From Megamerina dolium (taxonomy: Eukaryota; Arthropoda; Insecta; Diptera; Megamerinidae), in assembly GCA_963854835.1 (NCBI GenBank), contig OY978528.1:10882242-10946241 (forward strand): a DNA stretch of 64,000 bases, written 5' to 3'. This document shows positions 12,020-24,241 of this stretch, one piece after another. Each line of letters starts with the position of its first letter. Positions within the stretch are counted from its first letter, which is position 1. The translations under genes and the position numbers were made by a program. The notes beneath the pieces were generated by a model, which was given only the letters and a program-made list of their open reading frames with translations, searched no databases and had not been told where the DNA came from.

Positions 12020-12940
12020 TGCACAAAAAAAATTTGAAATTTCACAACAATATATAAGGAACCTTGTTCAATAATAGTTAAAAGAAAAGAAGAATAACTT
12101 ACATAATTTTTACATTTTCCATATGTTTACATTTACTGTTTTTAAAAAATCCGCGTATTTTACATTGTCCTCCAGCAGCCTGTTTTTATTATTTATAATT
12201 CATTCACTGTCCATGGAACCCTTTCGGAGGTTGCGGAGCTGAATGGAACAACTAAATATTTAAGGGCTAATTTTGAAAAATGTAAAAATTTCGAAATAAT
12301 GAATGAATAAGACAACTCTTTGAACTACTATGACGTCACAAACGGTTAAATTTACTGGGAACCGATTAGCGTTAAAAAATGGGCAATTCGCTTGAAAATG
12401 GCAATTGCAAGCAATCTTATACAATTACCCGTGAGGTAATATAAAGTAGCTTAATATTATATATCAGTGGAAAGTTATTAAAATACATTTCTTTTGATAT
12501 CCATATCGTAAAACAAATTGCGGGATTATTAAGTAATTTCGGTCACAAATTTTAACGTTGACCTTGAGCCACGATTTATGAGGGCGTGGCCAGCAAAAAT
12601 TTTCAAGAAAGCAACAAAAACATATATAATGACTAATCTTTTTAAAGTCATATTCCTTAACGCTCAGAATCTGATTTATTGGGTACAATACAACTATTTT
12701 CGTCGAATATAAAAAGGGGTGTCAATTTATTGTTTATAAAAATTTATCTTATGCTATGTCTTCACCAACCTTTCCAATCATGATTAACGAATTAAAGAAT
12801 GGTTAGTCTTTGATAAACCAATGCTGGCTTTTTTCGACACCAACGAATATAATATACCAGGCACAAGCACGTATTTGAATTATATTCTATCAATGCAAGT
12901 CTCACGAATGAGACAGAAGTAAAGAAAAAACAACAATTAA
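12020..12940. other. Intergenic DNA, nothing recognised
   Basis: AT-rich sequence with scattered stops in all frames. A 74-codon minus-strand frame at 12464-12688 has no recognisable motif. I see no repeat termini or RNA gene here. Confidence 0.5.
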
Positions 12941-13105
12941 GGCCAGTTTCTCAGTACAAGTTTAAACAAGGTTTAAACTAAGAGATGTACCAACAAGAGA
13001 TGTAGTGGAGTACAAAAACAGACAGCTAAACAACTGCTAGGTTATTCTTAGTTCAACCAAGCTAAATTGAGCGTTTAAACTTAGTTTACTGAAAAACTGC
13101 AAATT
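12941..13105. mobile_element. Possible small TIR element
   Basis: The left end ggccagtttctcagtacaag (then tttaaac) and the right end (gtttaaacttagtttactga, then aaaactgc) are imperfect inverted complements of roughly 25 bp. They enclose about 110 bp of non-coding DNA. No clear target-site duplication was found. Related tttaaac-containing sequence continues to about 13160, so the boundaries are tentative. Confidence 0.4.
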
Positions 13106-13711
13106 GTATTTAAACTTAGTTTAAAAGACAAATAGAGGTAAACTCGCACTGAAAACCTAACCGTTAGTGAAGAGAAAACAATACAAAAAGGTTAGTTCAC
13201 ATCTAACTTCAGTGGGAAAAGTTTAATTTAGAGTTCAGAGTTCGTTTAATATGTATTTTTTCACATATTTTCTTTCCGAAATCTATATAAATTGAAGTAA
13301 TCGGCTTTCTTACGGCGAAAGTTCATAAAAACAGGCATATTAATATTGTTACGTTCTTATTTTGTGAACGTTTAATTCAAATACGAATCAACCCTATTCG
13401 ATCATTGGGACAGTTCTTTCAAAGCGAAACACAAAAGCTACTGGTTTCCAGAGTTATTACGAATGAGCCAAAAACCACTTGTTTTCGCTGTCGCACTCTA
13501 AAATCTTCTTTTATCGTATTGAATTCGTTCTGATTTATTTTATTGCTTTGCTATAATAATTGCATATAATCTAATTTAAACTCTCAATTTAGTAATATTA
13601 TCTTAAATTACCTTTTTACTAACACGAACCATTGTTCAAATCAATGAAAAACACAAAAATCGAGGGGTAAAAATTGTGCCAAATCGAAAGAAGGTTATCA
13701 ATTGAAAAACA
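13106..13711. other. Intergenic DNA, nothing recognised
   Basis: AT-rich spacer without open frames of note, repeat termini or RNA genes that I can identify. Confidence 0.5.
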
Positions 13712-14254
13712 ACATTGAGCAATAAAATGTCATGAAAGAGAAAATTCAACGAAACTCTGAGAAGAACCAATAAAACAACAACAAAAAGTAGTTTTTATTT
13801 ATCTCGCTCTCTCCATATATTGGGTATAAAAGTTCGGTAACAAATTGTTGGTATATGACTCTAAAATGTAACATCTCTGGTAATATTAATTGCATCTGGA
13901 CATACTATGGCATGTTTGAAAGGTGACCTTCATTTTGTAGCGAAGTGGTTTTTTCGTTTTCGATCTGATAATTTTGATGTTAAAAATGCATCAAGTCACT
14001 TAAAACATGGAAAAAATTGAACAAGACCGGCACATAAGCAGCGTGAACGTTGCTAGGGAACTAGCCATTCATCACCAAACAGTTATTAACCAAGCTGGAT
14101 ACACAAAGAAGCTCAATGTTTGGATGCCACATGAGCAACATTTGAGCAATAAAATGTTGTGAAAGAAAATTTAACCAAGCACTAAGAATAACCAATAAAA
14201 CAACAACAGAAAGTAGTTTTTTAATTCTCTCGCTCTCTTCATATATATATATTT
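13712..14254 (+). repeat. About 115-bp direct repeats flanking a mariner transposase fragment
   Basis: Bases 13712-13829 and 14139-14254 are similar direct copies. Both run from gagcaataaaatg through accaataaaacaacaacaaa or accaataaaacaacaacaga to ctcgctctctyca and a TATATA stretch. Between them lies a plus-strand remnant of a mariner-type transposase (about 14000-14150). It encodes IEQDRHISSVNVAREL and then TVINQAGYTKKLNVWMPHE, the second helix-turn-helix region up to the WVPH-type motif. Stops and frame changes make it non-functional. Confidence 0.7.
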
Positions 14255-16214
14255 CATTTATGCTCTCTCGTGTATATTGAATAAAAACAACCACTACCAA
14301 CTAGTTTGTTATTATTGTATTATTGTTCGATGCAGTCTTTTCGCAGTCGTTGGGCTTTACTCTTCATTTACCTTGGGGAACATTCACGCGATACTTTTAT
14401 TGATAAATTAATAAATAATATTTTTTTTTCTGTCAAAATTGTGTGTTACTTAATTCTTTAATACAAATAAGAGAGAATAAATGAAGACTAAATTAAACAA
14501 GTTTAAATAATAGACAAAAATTAATGAAGTGAAAACGAATGAAATAGTAAATATTAAAGTATATAGTACATACAAAATATTCTGTTAAAAAAAAAGCAAT
14601 AAATACATACGGCAATGTCATAAAAAGAAGGCGTTTTTTTACATAAGCAGAAAATGAAAAGACATTTTATATACTATGCATGTACGAGCATATGTGTTTT
14701 TTGTGGATTTTGCATAAATTGAGAAAACCGAATACAGTTTATAAAAAAATGGAAAGAAGTGTGTGTATTTACTTATAAAAAAAAAAATTTAATAAATCTG
14801 TAGAAATTGATAATTGTATTAAATAAAAGCAAATGAGAAATTATATACGACTAGCATGCAGGCAGGTAGGCAAGCAGCAGCAGCAGCAGCAGCCAGGCAG
14901 AAGTAGAAAACCAGAAAAGTAACAACAACTAAACACAGTTCCTATTTTTGTTGACAATACCGAAAAATACACAAAAAAAAAAAAAAACGAACAACAAATA
15001 AACACATAAACACACACACTAAACTAAAGCAATAGATAGCAAGAACAACCAGTAATCCGCAACAATTAAATTAGCGTTTTTGTGTATTAATTAAATTTTG
15101 TATAAACAGAGATATACTCCTATAAATATATACAAATTTTGTAGGTAAAAATCAGATTAAATAATACTAACAAATGAATGCGATTATGTGTATGTATTTT
15201 ACATTTCATAATAATACAATTTAATAATGATTTCTACTACCATTACTAGTGCGGATTTATTATTTGTATAATTTGTATAAAAAAATAGGCAGTACATATG
15301 TATGTACATACATATATGAGACTACAACCCAAATATAAAAAGAAAACAAAGTTACAAAAAAAAAAAACCCATAACTGAGATACAAATGTGTTAATTATTT
15401 TTTAACCATTTACTGGTTATTGTTGCTGCTGTCACTGTTGATGATGTTATCATTGCGCGATGTACATATACACTTACACCAGTTCCAAATTGCATGTGTA
15501 TATAAGGCAGTGAGTTATACATATGTATGTGCATATAATATATGTCATATATATGTATGTACAGGTAACACTCATAAAACATGACATTTGTTTCAAGAAA
15601 TCAATACATGTCCGTTTAACATCCCCGTCCATATTTACTTCATAATAGCTGTCATTATAGAACGATAATTAAATACAAGAAATAGATCTAATTTTGAGCA
15701 TTGTCGTCAAATTTTGACTCTTGTTGATTTAATCTACATCAATTTTTGATCCAAGTTAATTGATGATAAATCCGTTTATTTCGAAATAAATCATTTATTT
15801 GACAAGTGAAATTATTTAACATAAATCCGTGTGCACGCTCACTTATTTGACGTATTTATTTTGACATTTCGGTAATAGTACTCATATTTTCTTTATTTCT
15901 ATTGTATTTTGAGTAAGCGGTGGGACGAAACTCAATATTTTTGTTAATTCTATAATCTCTGGTAGTAAAATAAATCTCCATAAGATAATAATTCACAAAA
16001 ATAATCTAAAAGCACACTTTTAAAAAATTTCATTTGAAGTGCATACTTTTTCGTGCTGCTGCATCTCTATTATTACCTCTTCGATTATGCAAATTCAGTA
16101 TAAATCACTTCAATTTCAAGTAAATTATTTATTTCAAATCCTTTTAATGCGAATTTAATTAATTTGTACATTATTTATGCGAAAATCAAAAATAAGCCGC
16201 ATATATATTAATAC
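14255..16214. other. Intergenic DNA with simple repeats, no gene
   Basis: AT-rich spacer. It contains a short (CAG)n run near 14874-14892, poly-A runs near 14975 and 15357, and a TATG/CATA-rich stretch around 15295-15560. The short open frames have no recognisable content. Confidence 0.5.
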
Positions 16215-16216
16215 TA

Positions 16217-16575
16217 GGTCCGTTCGTACTTTACTAGTAAAATTTCTCTAACAACACGATTCAAGAGCGTAAGAAAAATTTTTTCTCAAAATGAGAACAA
16301 AGTGAAATAGTACGCGAACGGAAAATTTATAAGATTTACTAGTAGTTTTCAGTTCTGTCACTTGCCAGTAAGAACAGCTGTTTTTTCTATGTAACAAATT
16401 CTTACTAGTAGAAATATTACTAGTATAAATTTGCAAGAATTATCACAGAGAGGAAATAATTTGCTCTCTCAATTTCCTCTCTTTTACTGGTTTTTGGCGT
16501 ACTCGAACACATTTCCAGTAAGAAATAGTAAAATTTGTAATAATTTATAAAAACTATTACGTACGCGAACGGACC
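16217..16575. mobile_element. MITE-like element with TA target duplication
   Basis: The left end ggtccgttcgtac and the right end gtacgcgaacggacc are inverted complements (10 bp perfect, more with mismatches). They are flanked by TA at 16215-16216 and 16576-16577, as for the Tc1/mariner superfamily. The 359-bp interior repeats the word TACTAGTA several times and has no transposase frame. Confidence 0.7.
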
Positions 16576-16577
16576 TA

Positions 16578-17939
16578 ATATTTGAGTTTTTGACAATACA
16601 AATCCAAATGTGACAACTAAAAAAATGCCTATATATCATGCCTTTGACACTCATAACAAGTGAAAGCGGGAGTTACCTGTATGCTACCTGTATTTGGAAT
16701 TATTTCCATATTCACACATTAACCATGATGAATATTTAATGAAATGTATACATTTGTTCAATTGTATAGATTGTAACTGGTTTAGAATTAATATGAATAC
16801 AATTATTATCATATTTTCATAAAGAAATGGAATAATGTGAACTTGTATACAAGTATTAAATATGGGTAATTTTCTCTTAATTATATGATTGATTATTAAA
16901 TATGTAAATTCTATAATTTGTTGAGTCAATTGTGTACCAGTATAATTGCATCAACATGATATAATATATGTATAGGCATGGTTTATACTATACATGGCTT
17001 TGTATTGTCTATATTTGCGATGACTGTAAAGAGCTCTATCGAAGTAAAATAATCAATTGAATGCAAATTTGTAATATACTACATTACATATTCATGACGG
17101 CTAATTCCATAAGCGTAAAAATCATTTGAAATGCTCTCTATAACATCGTTGTCTGATTTGCGTCACTATAGGCCCAAAATGTAGCCCTTCGTTATTGTTG
17201 TGTTTTATTAGTAAATTTTTTTCATTTGTAAATCCAACTATCTATCTATCATCTTTAGAAAACCAGTTACTCTATACAGTATTTGCAACAAAGGCGTGTG
17301 TGCTTGTTTTAATTGTAGCAAAACAGTTTAAATGTCAAACTTAAAACGATTTAGATCCAAATTTGCATAAATTTGTGTTGGAAAGTTCCTTTAAGGAATC
17401 GTAGTGATTCGTAATGAAGTGAAAACAGCAACTTTTAAATCACACATCGTGTTGACGACTTGGCGAATTGTGTCGTTACCTCGATTTTCGACTTTATGGG
17501 ATCTGCAGATAAGAATTTTATAAAAACGTAACTTTTGTAGAGTATCCTTTTCAAGAAATGGTGATAGGAGTTAGGTATGTTCCGAAAAAATGTTAGGGTG
17601 AAGAAATGAACAGCGGTCGGTTATACATTTTATACTTCCAGGGATGATATCATAATTTTTATGCGGTTAGGAATAAGAGCTGATATACGATCTGATCGAG
17701 TCAAAGCAATGCTGGATTTAGCGACCCCAATAGCAAGGAAAAAGAACGAATTCGATACGATAAATAAAGATTCCATAGTGTTGCCACAGAGTATAAATAC
17801 CGCGAATTTGTTGAGGAATAACCAATTGAATTTCGAATTTCAAATAGCAAACATTGATAGATAAGTGCAGAGTTGCATGTTAAATTTGAAGTACATACAT
17901 TTAGTACAAAATAAATTTTGCAATTATTACTAACATAAT
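16578..17939. other. Intergenic DNA, nothing recognised
   Basis: AT-rich spacer. A 67-codon plus-strand frame at 17661-17864 shows no recognisable domain and is treated as chance. Confidence 0.5.
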
Positions 17940-18322
17940 GTGGGTGCCGTAGCTCAGTGGTTACTGCTATGGCCTTCTGATCTGTAGGTCTCCGACTGAA
18001 GCATAATAAAATTTCATATCGAAAAGATTTTTCTTTCGAACGGTACTTACCTGCCGGCAAGAATTGGCAATTTTTCCGGCAGTAACAATTTGCCTTCTAA
18101 AATGCTTCTAAAAAGAGTTCTGTGACAAAACTAAGTTAAAGTGATGTCACCAGAGTTCTGCCGTTAGGAACCGGCTAATATAAATAGGTCCCTTCTAACG
18201 CTGTCCAAATTTAACACGCACAACACTATTGGAAGAGAAGCTCAGTGGTATCACAATGGGCCTTTCTGGCCTAAGTGTGTCCTCTCGGAGAGAAGGCAGC
18301 CACATAATCTAACCTAGCCTAC
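17940..18322 (+). mobile_element. tRNA-derived SINE, hairpin-tailed subtype
   Basis: The copy begins gtgggtgccgtagctcagtg with the A box. A small deletion has removed most of the B box (gtaggtctccgactgaagca). The body matches the other SINE copies (ttaggaaccggctaatataa). Unlike the copies at 11649 and 33133, it keeps a longer 3' end: tgggcctttctggcctaagt, a short hairpin (cctctcggagagaagg) and gcagccacataatc. This tail resembles the 3' end of the LINE fragment at 21833-22860. No convincing target-site duplication is visible. Confidence 0.88.
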
Positions 18323-20426
18323 TGATATAAGTCAGTGATTGAAAGAGGGTTGATTCATATTAGATTTAAACATTCTCATAATAAAAAAGTAACTATGATA
18401 CTTCGCCAAATAGTTTCGCCAAAAATAGTTACGGTATTTTTAAACTTCAATTGTCATAAGGTGTGCAGTATTCCGTCTAGTATTACTCCACTTGACATGT
18501 AGATTAAAATTCAAATTAAAATTAAAAAATATAGATTTACATTTGCTGCATAAAAATGAGCGCGGTATGGTAAGCCCACTTTCTAAATATCACCGTGTGC
18601 GAAGGGTGGCTGATTCACGCCGATTGTAAGGTTATTTGTTATTATTTTTAAAAAATGAAATAATGAATTAATGAATTTCTATGAGTATTTGTAGGAGTGC
18701 GATAAATCCAGAAGCTTATTTAGTTACTAGAAGATTATGCCGAATAATAAAGTATAAATTTTATTGCTGTAATTGTTGGCGTTCATGATTATCTCGGTTA
18801 TTTATGTATAAGTATTACACTGATATAATGAAAAGGGAGCCGGAAAGTGTATTTTATGAAAGCAAATGCTCTAAACAGAACTTCAAATAACTTTAATAAA
18901 TTCACTAAGTAGAGGGACGAAATTAGATACGAATACTGATGGCTTGATTAGTAGGCTGGACGGCTATTCAGAAGGTCCTATTTAGAACCCAACAGCATCC
19001 TTTCCACAATGATAAGCATTTACTATTTCAAATGGTGTCCACCGCTTTTTAGGGATATCTGTGACAAAGCACTGAAAAAATTAGAAAAAGTTTGTGTTAC
19101 AAATTCAACACTGACAAGGCTCCTCAGAGCCTTTAGTGTTAAGTATTTTTATGCGTTTTCTAATTTGATTGGATTTTTTTTTTTGAAGGGTCGATCATGC
19201 TCTAATTGAAAATACTATGTACATATATGCATGCCAACACTTATCAACTTTGCATTTATCACTGACTCAACAATTTATCATTGTAATTACACGTTTTTCT
19301 AGTTTAAATTTAATTATCACATATTATATTTTCTAATTATAGTTGAATAAATACAGTGTATGTACTAGCACAGAGATGACATATGGATACTACTGCTAAT
19401 ACAACAAAAATTTGAATCAAAGAAAATTGTACAAGAGAAAAAAAAGCAATAAATTAAAAATTGAATAAATTTGAAAATTCCATGCAAAATTAACAACAAC
19501 AACAACGAACGAAAGAGTAGATGTTATGACCTTCGACCTTGTTTTTTTAATATTCATAGAGAAGTACCTACATGAGCGAATGAGAGATGTGAGAGTGAGA
19601 CATAGAGAAGGCAATTCTAATCAATAACAAACGAATGAACAACAAGTAACGAGCGGAAGGAAACGAACGAATGAGTTCGTTTGCTATCCATTAGAACAGA
19701 TGCGTGTTTGTGTTGCACGTACGTACGTAATTACGTGCATTTTTTATGTTTGTGCGTAAACAACATATGCTTCTTCTCCTTGTTCTCCTTCACCTTCGCC
19801 TTAGTAAGAGACACTACTTACTGTATGTTCTACATACGTCAATAGCTGTTGAGTGAGTACTTTAAGAAGCAACCGGTGTGATTGAGTAGTGTGTATTTTT
19901 ATGGCACAGCGAGTGGGTGAAACAGCATGTCATAACGATATCATAATGTTTTATTGCAAATTTAGAATGTAAACAGAATAGACGGACATTCTAAGGACGT
20001 CCACCATCATTTTGTGGTTGTTCATCGTAAGGAAGGACAATAAGAACAGAAAAAGTTTTCAAATGAAAATCAATTGTGTATTGTAAGTACTATGCATTAT
20101 AGTTCATGTAGAGCTCGACGACGATGTGTGTTTGAATGTGACTATATGACGCCAGTATCACATCAACTACACCAACATCAACAACACCACCACCACAAGC
20201 ACCATCATCATCAACATTATGAATGACACATAAATACAAATACAATACTGCATATAAAATTACAACGTACAAATTAACCAACGAGATAATTGCAACAACA
20301 AATGTATAATATAATACGGTAATAAGTGCTATAATTAATTGAAGAAACTCGAAACTAGATAAATACCATAATTACTAAGTACATAGAGCAATTCACTAAC
20401 GTCACGTCACGTAACGCAATAGCAAA
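18323..20426. other. Spacer and probable 5' UTR of the MGAT4 gene; degenerate SINE fragment
   Basis: No gene is supported. At about 19055-19145 there is a short relative of the SINE 3' half (tgtgacaaagcactgaaaaa, then ggctcctcagagcctttagt). The last few hundred bases before 20427 contain CAY-rich simple sequence (20160-20215). They probably include the MGAT4 5' UTR, but no promoter motif is clear. Confidence 0.5.
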
Positions 20427-23400
20427 ATGTTCAAAATACGCCAACGCAGTTGTATCCTATTAACTACGGTGCTTGTGATAACACCCTGTATTGTGCTAAT
20501 CATGATTATGGGCCCCGAATTAACCACCGAACAGTCATTGTCACAACGTTTGGCCGAATGTCATATGCGTGTCCAATATTTAGAGTCCATGTATCGTGCC
20601 CGAAGAGAGGATGTTGCCATATTGTCACAGTATTTAGGATTAAGTGGTCAACATAGTAATAATAATAATAACAATAATAATAATAATAATAACAGCACAT
20701 CAGCAACGCCAATGGTCGCAACAGCTATGCTCCCACCACCACGACCGCCATCATCAAGTAGTAGCAAGATAACAGCCAGTAATAATAATGGTGATAACAA
20801 CAACCACAACCACAACAACAACAACAATAGTGCATTGCATACAAAACAACAGAAAACATCCGTCGTCGCTGCTGCCGCCCATAAAACATCAATTGGTACA
20901 CTGTTGGAATCGTTAAGTCCAGAAGCCCGTCAACTACTTAAGAATGCTACACATGCACATACCACACAACGTTTCTCATCGACTGCATCGATACGTCTAC
21001 CAAGCGCTTATCATTTTCTGCCACATCTACTCGATGATCCCAACTCGTTGCGTCCAGCCTATTATCAATCGAAAGGTCGTACTGATGTTAGCATCGTTCT
21101 GGGTGTGCCAACAGTGAGACGTGAAAAGCAATCATATCTGCTCGGCACACTACAGAATTTCATCGAGAGCATGAGCGAAGAGGAACAAAACGAGACACTC
21201 ATTACTGTGTTCATTGGTGAGACTGATTTTGATGCGGTCAAGTTGATTGCCCGTCAAATTGAATTATCTTTTGAGCAATATGTCGAGTGTGGTCTGATCG
21301 ATATTATCGCCCCAGCACCGTCATATTATCCAAATTTTGAGAAATTATACTTGACGCTGAACGATTCGTTGGAGCGTGTTAAGTGGCGCAGCAAACAAAA
21401 CTTAGATTATGCTTATCTAATGGCATACGCGCAATCGAAGGGTGAGTATATTTGTCCCGCCCGTCCTGCACACAACGCAATAAAGTACTACTTACATTAA
21501 TTGATTAAATTGATTTTAATTTAATCTCATCTCACAAGAACATACAATATATACAAGCTGCTTGGTATTTATGTTGATTTAGCTTTAGTTAGTGTATATC
21601 GTCTGGCATTGATTATTTGCCTTTGTTTGGTTGGTGTAGTGACAAATTACTGAAGAAACTGTTTAAATTGTTAAGCTACTTTGGAATTTAGTACATCGAA
21701 AGATTAGCATTTGGTATTTTAATAACATTGTTGTTGTTGTTGCAAATGTCGCAAGTCGGGTGACATTTAATTTCTATCCAATTTGGATATGAGACAACGA
21801 TTTTGCTAGATTATATATATGTATATATATGCGGCCGCCCTTGAAAGGGAGGGCGCACTTAGGCTAAAAATTGGCCCAATCTGTTACTGTGCATCATTGA
21901 TGTTTTCTATCCTGCTCCCTCTGTTAAACGGAACCATTGGGATTTCCTAATGAATAGAGCAATGTCCCTGATATTCATGGATGCCAGCTCAGTGGTATCT
22001 GTAAAAAAAGGCCCTACCCAATAGGGTGTGCCTTCTGCATGCCAAGGTGGAGCATCTATAGAGGAAGTGGTAAGCAGTTTCCTCCTCTTCCTCGTCTTGG
22101 CAGCAACGACAAAAATCACTGGCAGGTAAACCAAGCCTGGTAGCATACCTACCCACAGTGGCCAGTGGTCCGTGTTCACGGCAACTACATTACTGATAGT
22201 TTTCCTACTCATTGACAACAATGAACGAGTTCTCCTATTGTCAAGATTTAGCTAGATTTTCCTAGTAGTAACACAAGAGCTCTCAAGCCGCCATCTTCTG
22301 TTGGCTATAGTGATGAAATGTTGTGTGACGAAAAGCTTGCGCGTTGCAAGCGGAATTCCTGCTTGATGAGATGGATAGATTTCTGGCAACTAGTGCCCGA
22401 TCTGGTCAATTCTTCTGCCTCACAGTTCCCTGGAATATCCCTATGCCTCGGTACCCATACAATATATACATTGTAGTGCTTCGCTAGCTCGTTAAGAGCT
22501 GAGCGGTATTTAAGGGCAAGTGCCGATTTGGCGAACGTTTTTGCGAGAGATTTAATGGCGTCTTGACTGTTGGTGTAGATATAAATATCTTTGAAAGATA
22601 TTGTATTACAGCGAAGCCATATTGCCGCCTTCTTTGTAGTCATAATCTCGGCTTGAAAAACGCTGCAAAAGTTGGGTAATCGAAACTTAAGTTTAACGCG
22701 TAAGGAATCAGAAAAGATGCCACCTCCCACCCTTCCCTCGAGTTTGGAGCCGTCTGTGTATAATTGTGCCGATTGAAATCCAGTTTCATTGACAATACCC
22801 CTATTCCATTCCTCCCTTGAGGGTATACGGGTTGAGAAATATTTACGTACATATTAGATTTTAGTACTTTCTTTCAAAGGCGGCCCTGTTTTTTATAAAA
22901 AGTTTTTTTCTTGTCTTCGAGTTCGCTACAGATTATTTCTATAGACTTTTGCTTTTAAAAAGATAGCCTTTAACTAAACTCTGAAGAAATTTGTTATTAA
23001 GGTCCTGAAAATCGCTATTTTGTTGGACTCCATAAGTAAGCACACCATGATTTCAGTTCTCAGTGCTCACTTGACAATTCTATGGGATATTTGTAGGAAT
23101 ATATTATATATCCTTTAGGAATTTGCTCGATCACAAACAGTTGTAGAGATATTTTCGAATAAAATGACAAATTTTTTGAAGTATTTGAGTCTGTAATTTA
23201 GTTTATGATTTTTGGGCGCACTTGAGGTCATACCCATGAGAGTTTTCCGTCTGGTCTCAAGTAAAAATTTCAGCATCTTCCTCCGTTATCTAAATTTCAT
23301 ATGCTTCTTTCTTTATTGCAGGAACTTTCTATGTTCAACTTGAGGACGACATCTTGGCCAAGCGTAATTTCATAACAACAATGAAGAAATATGCATTTAC

Positions 23401-24241
23401 CAAGAGTGCTTTGGCCAAACCGGATCAGCCGTCGTGGTTTATATTGGATTTTTGTCAATTGGGTTTCATTGGGAAAATGTTTAAATCAGCCGAATTACCA
23501 TATCTGATAACATTCTTTCAAATGTTCTACAATGATAAGCCAGTCGATTGGCTATTGGCATATTTTATCGAATCGAAAGTATGCCGAACCGATAAAGATC
23601 AGAAACATTGTAATTTGGAGAAGGCAAAATATTGGCTCCACTATCGTCCATCGTTGTTTCAACACATTGGCACAAGTTCGTCGCTGAAGGGTAAAGTGCA
23701 AAAACTAAAGGATAAGCAATTTGGTTGGAAAGTGCCATCGTATTATGCGCATCCGCATAATCCACCGGCCCAGGTGAAGACAAATATTGCGCCATATAAG
23801 AATTTCATACTGAAACGTGCCTATCATGGTGAAACCTATTTTTGGGGTTTGCTACCACAACCGGGAGATCTGGTTGAATTCATTTTCGATCGGCCCATCA
23901 AGCTGGGGCGCTATCTGATACGTAGCGGCAACTCGGAACATCCATCCGATCGTTTTTACAATACAACCGTTGAGGTGCTGCCCGATAATCTGGGCGAGAA
24001 TTCATCCGTCTGGACTACGTACAACTCCACAACGGATGGCTATTTAATTGTGGGCTCATTCGATGCCATGGGTATTGCAGAAGGTGTGATGGATCCGAAA
24101 ATTGGTGCTATAAAAGAGATGCGTTTGCATGTACGCGGCGATAGCGAAAATTGGGCATTGATCAGCGAAATCGATCTGCAGACGGTGGATCAGTTAAGTG
24201 GAAATATTGTGCCAGCACATCGCAGTAAGATATCAAGCTGA
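20427..24241 (+). CDS. alpha-1,3-mannosyl-glycoprotein 4-beta-N-acetylglucosaminyltransferase (MGAT4-type), 2 coding exons
   Basis: N-acetylglucosaminyltransferase IV adds a beta-1,4-GlcNAc branch to the alpha-1,3-mannose arm of N-glycans in the Golgi. Coding exons are 20427-21441 and 23322-24241 (644 aa). The donor is G|GTGAGT and the acceptor TTTATTGCAG; the split codon is Gly. The product is a type II membrane protein: a short basic N-terminus, one membrane anchor at about residues 9-28 (CILLTTVLVITPCIVLIMIM), then a coiled-coil-like stretch with leucine spacing (QRLAECHMRVQYLESMYRAR). A stem of poly-Asn, poly-Ser and His/Asn follows (about residues 75-140). The catalytic region begins near DVSIVLGVPTVRREKQSYLL and carries the acidic QLEDD metal-binding motif encoded at the start of exon 2. 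The C-terminal part has the family's FYNTTVEVLPDN-type region. Human MGAT4A is about 535 aa, so the stem explains the extra length. The match is to MGAT4A/B; the exact fly orthologue symbol is not assigned. Confidence 0.93.
21833..22860 (-). mobile_element. LINE (non-LTR retrotransposon) 3' fragment with RNase H domain
   Basis: It lies in the MGAT4 intron, antisense to the gene. Minus-strand frames encode an RNase H-like domain: FQAEIMTTKKAAIWL (first acidic block), IYIYTNSQDAIKSL (where a DSQ motif is usual; here N replaces D), and VWVPRHRDIPGNCEAEEL. These are followed by a C-terminal part, SQWFRLTEGAG in reverse order. The frame is interrupted several times between 22305 and 22221 and the 5' end is missing, so it is dead. 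Its 3' end (minus strand, ending at about 21833) is tgggccaatttttagcctaa, a CCCTCCCTTTCAAGGG hairpin, ggccgc and an AT tail. RNase H in the ORF suggests a clade of the I/R1/LOA kind. Confidence 0.85.
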
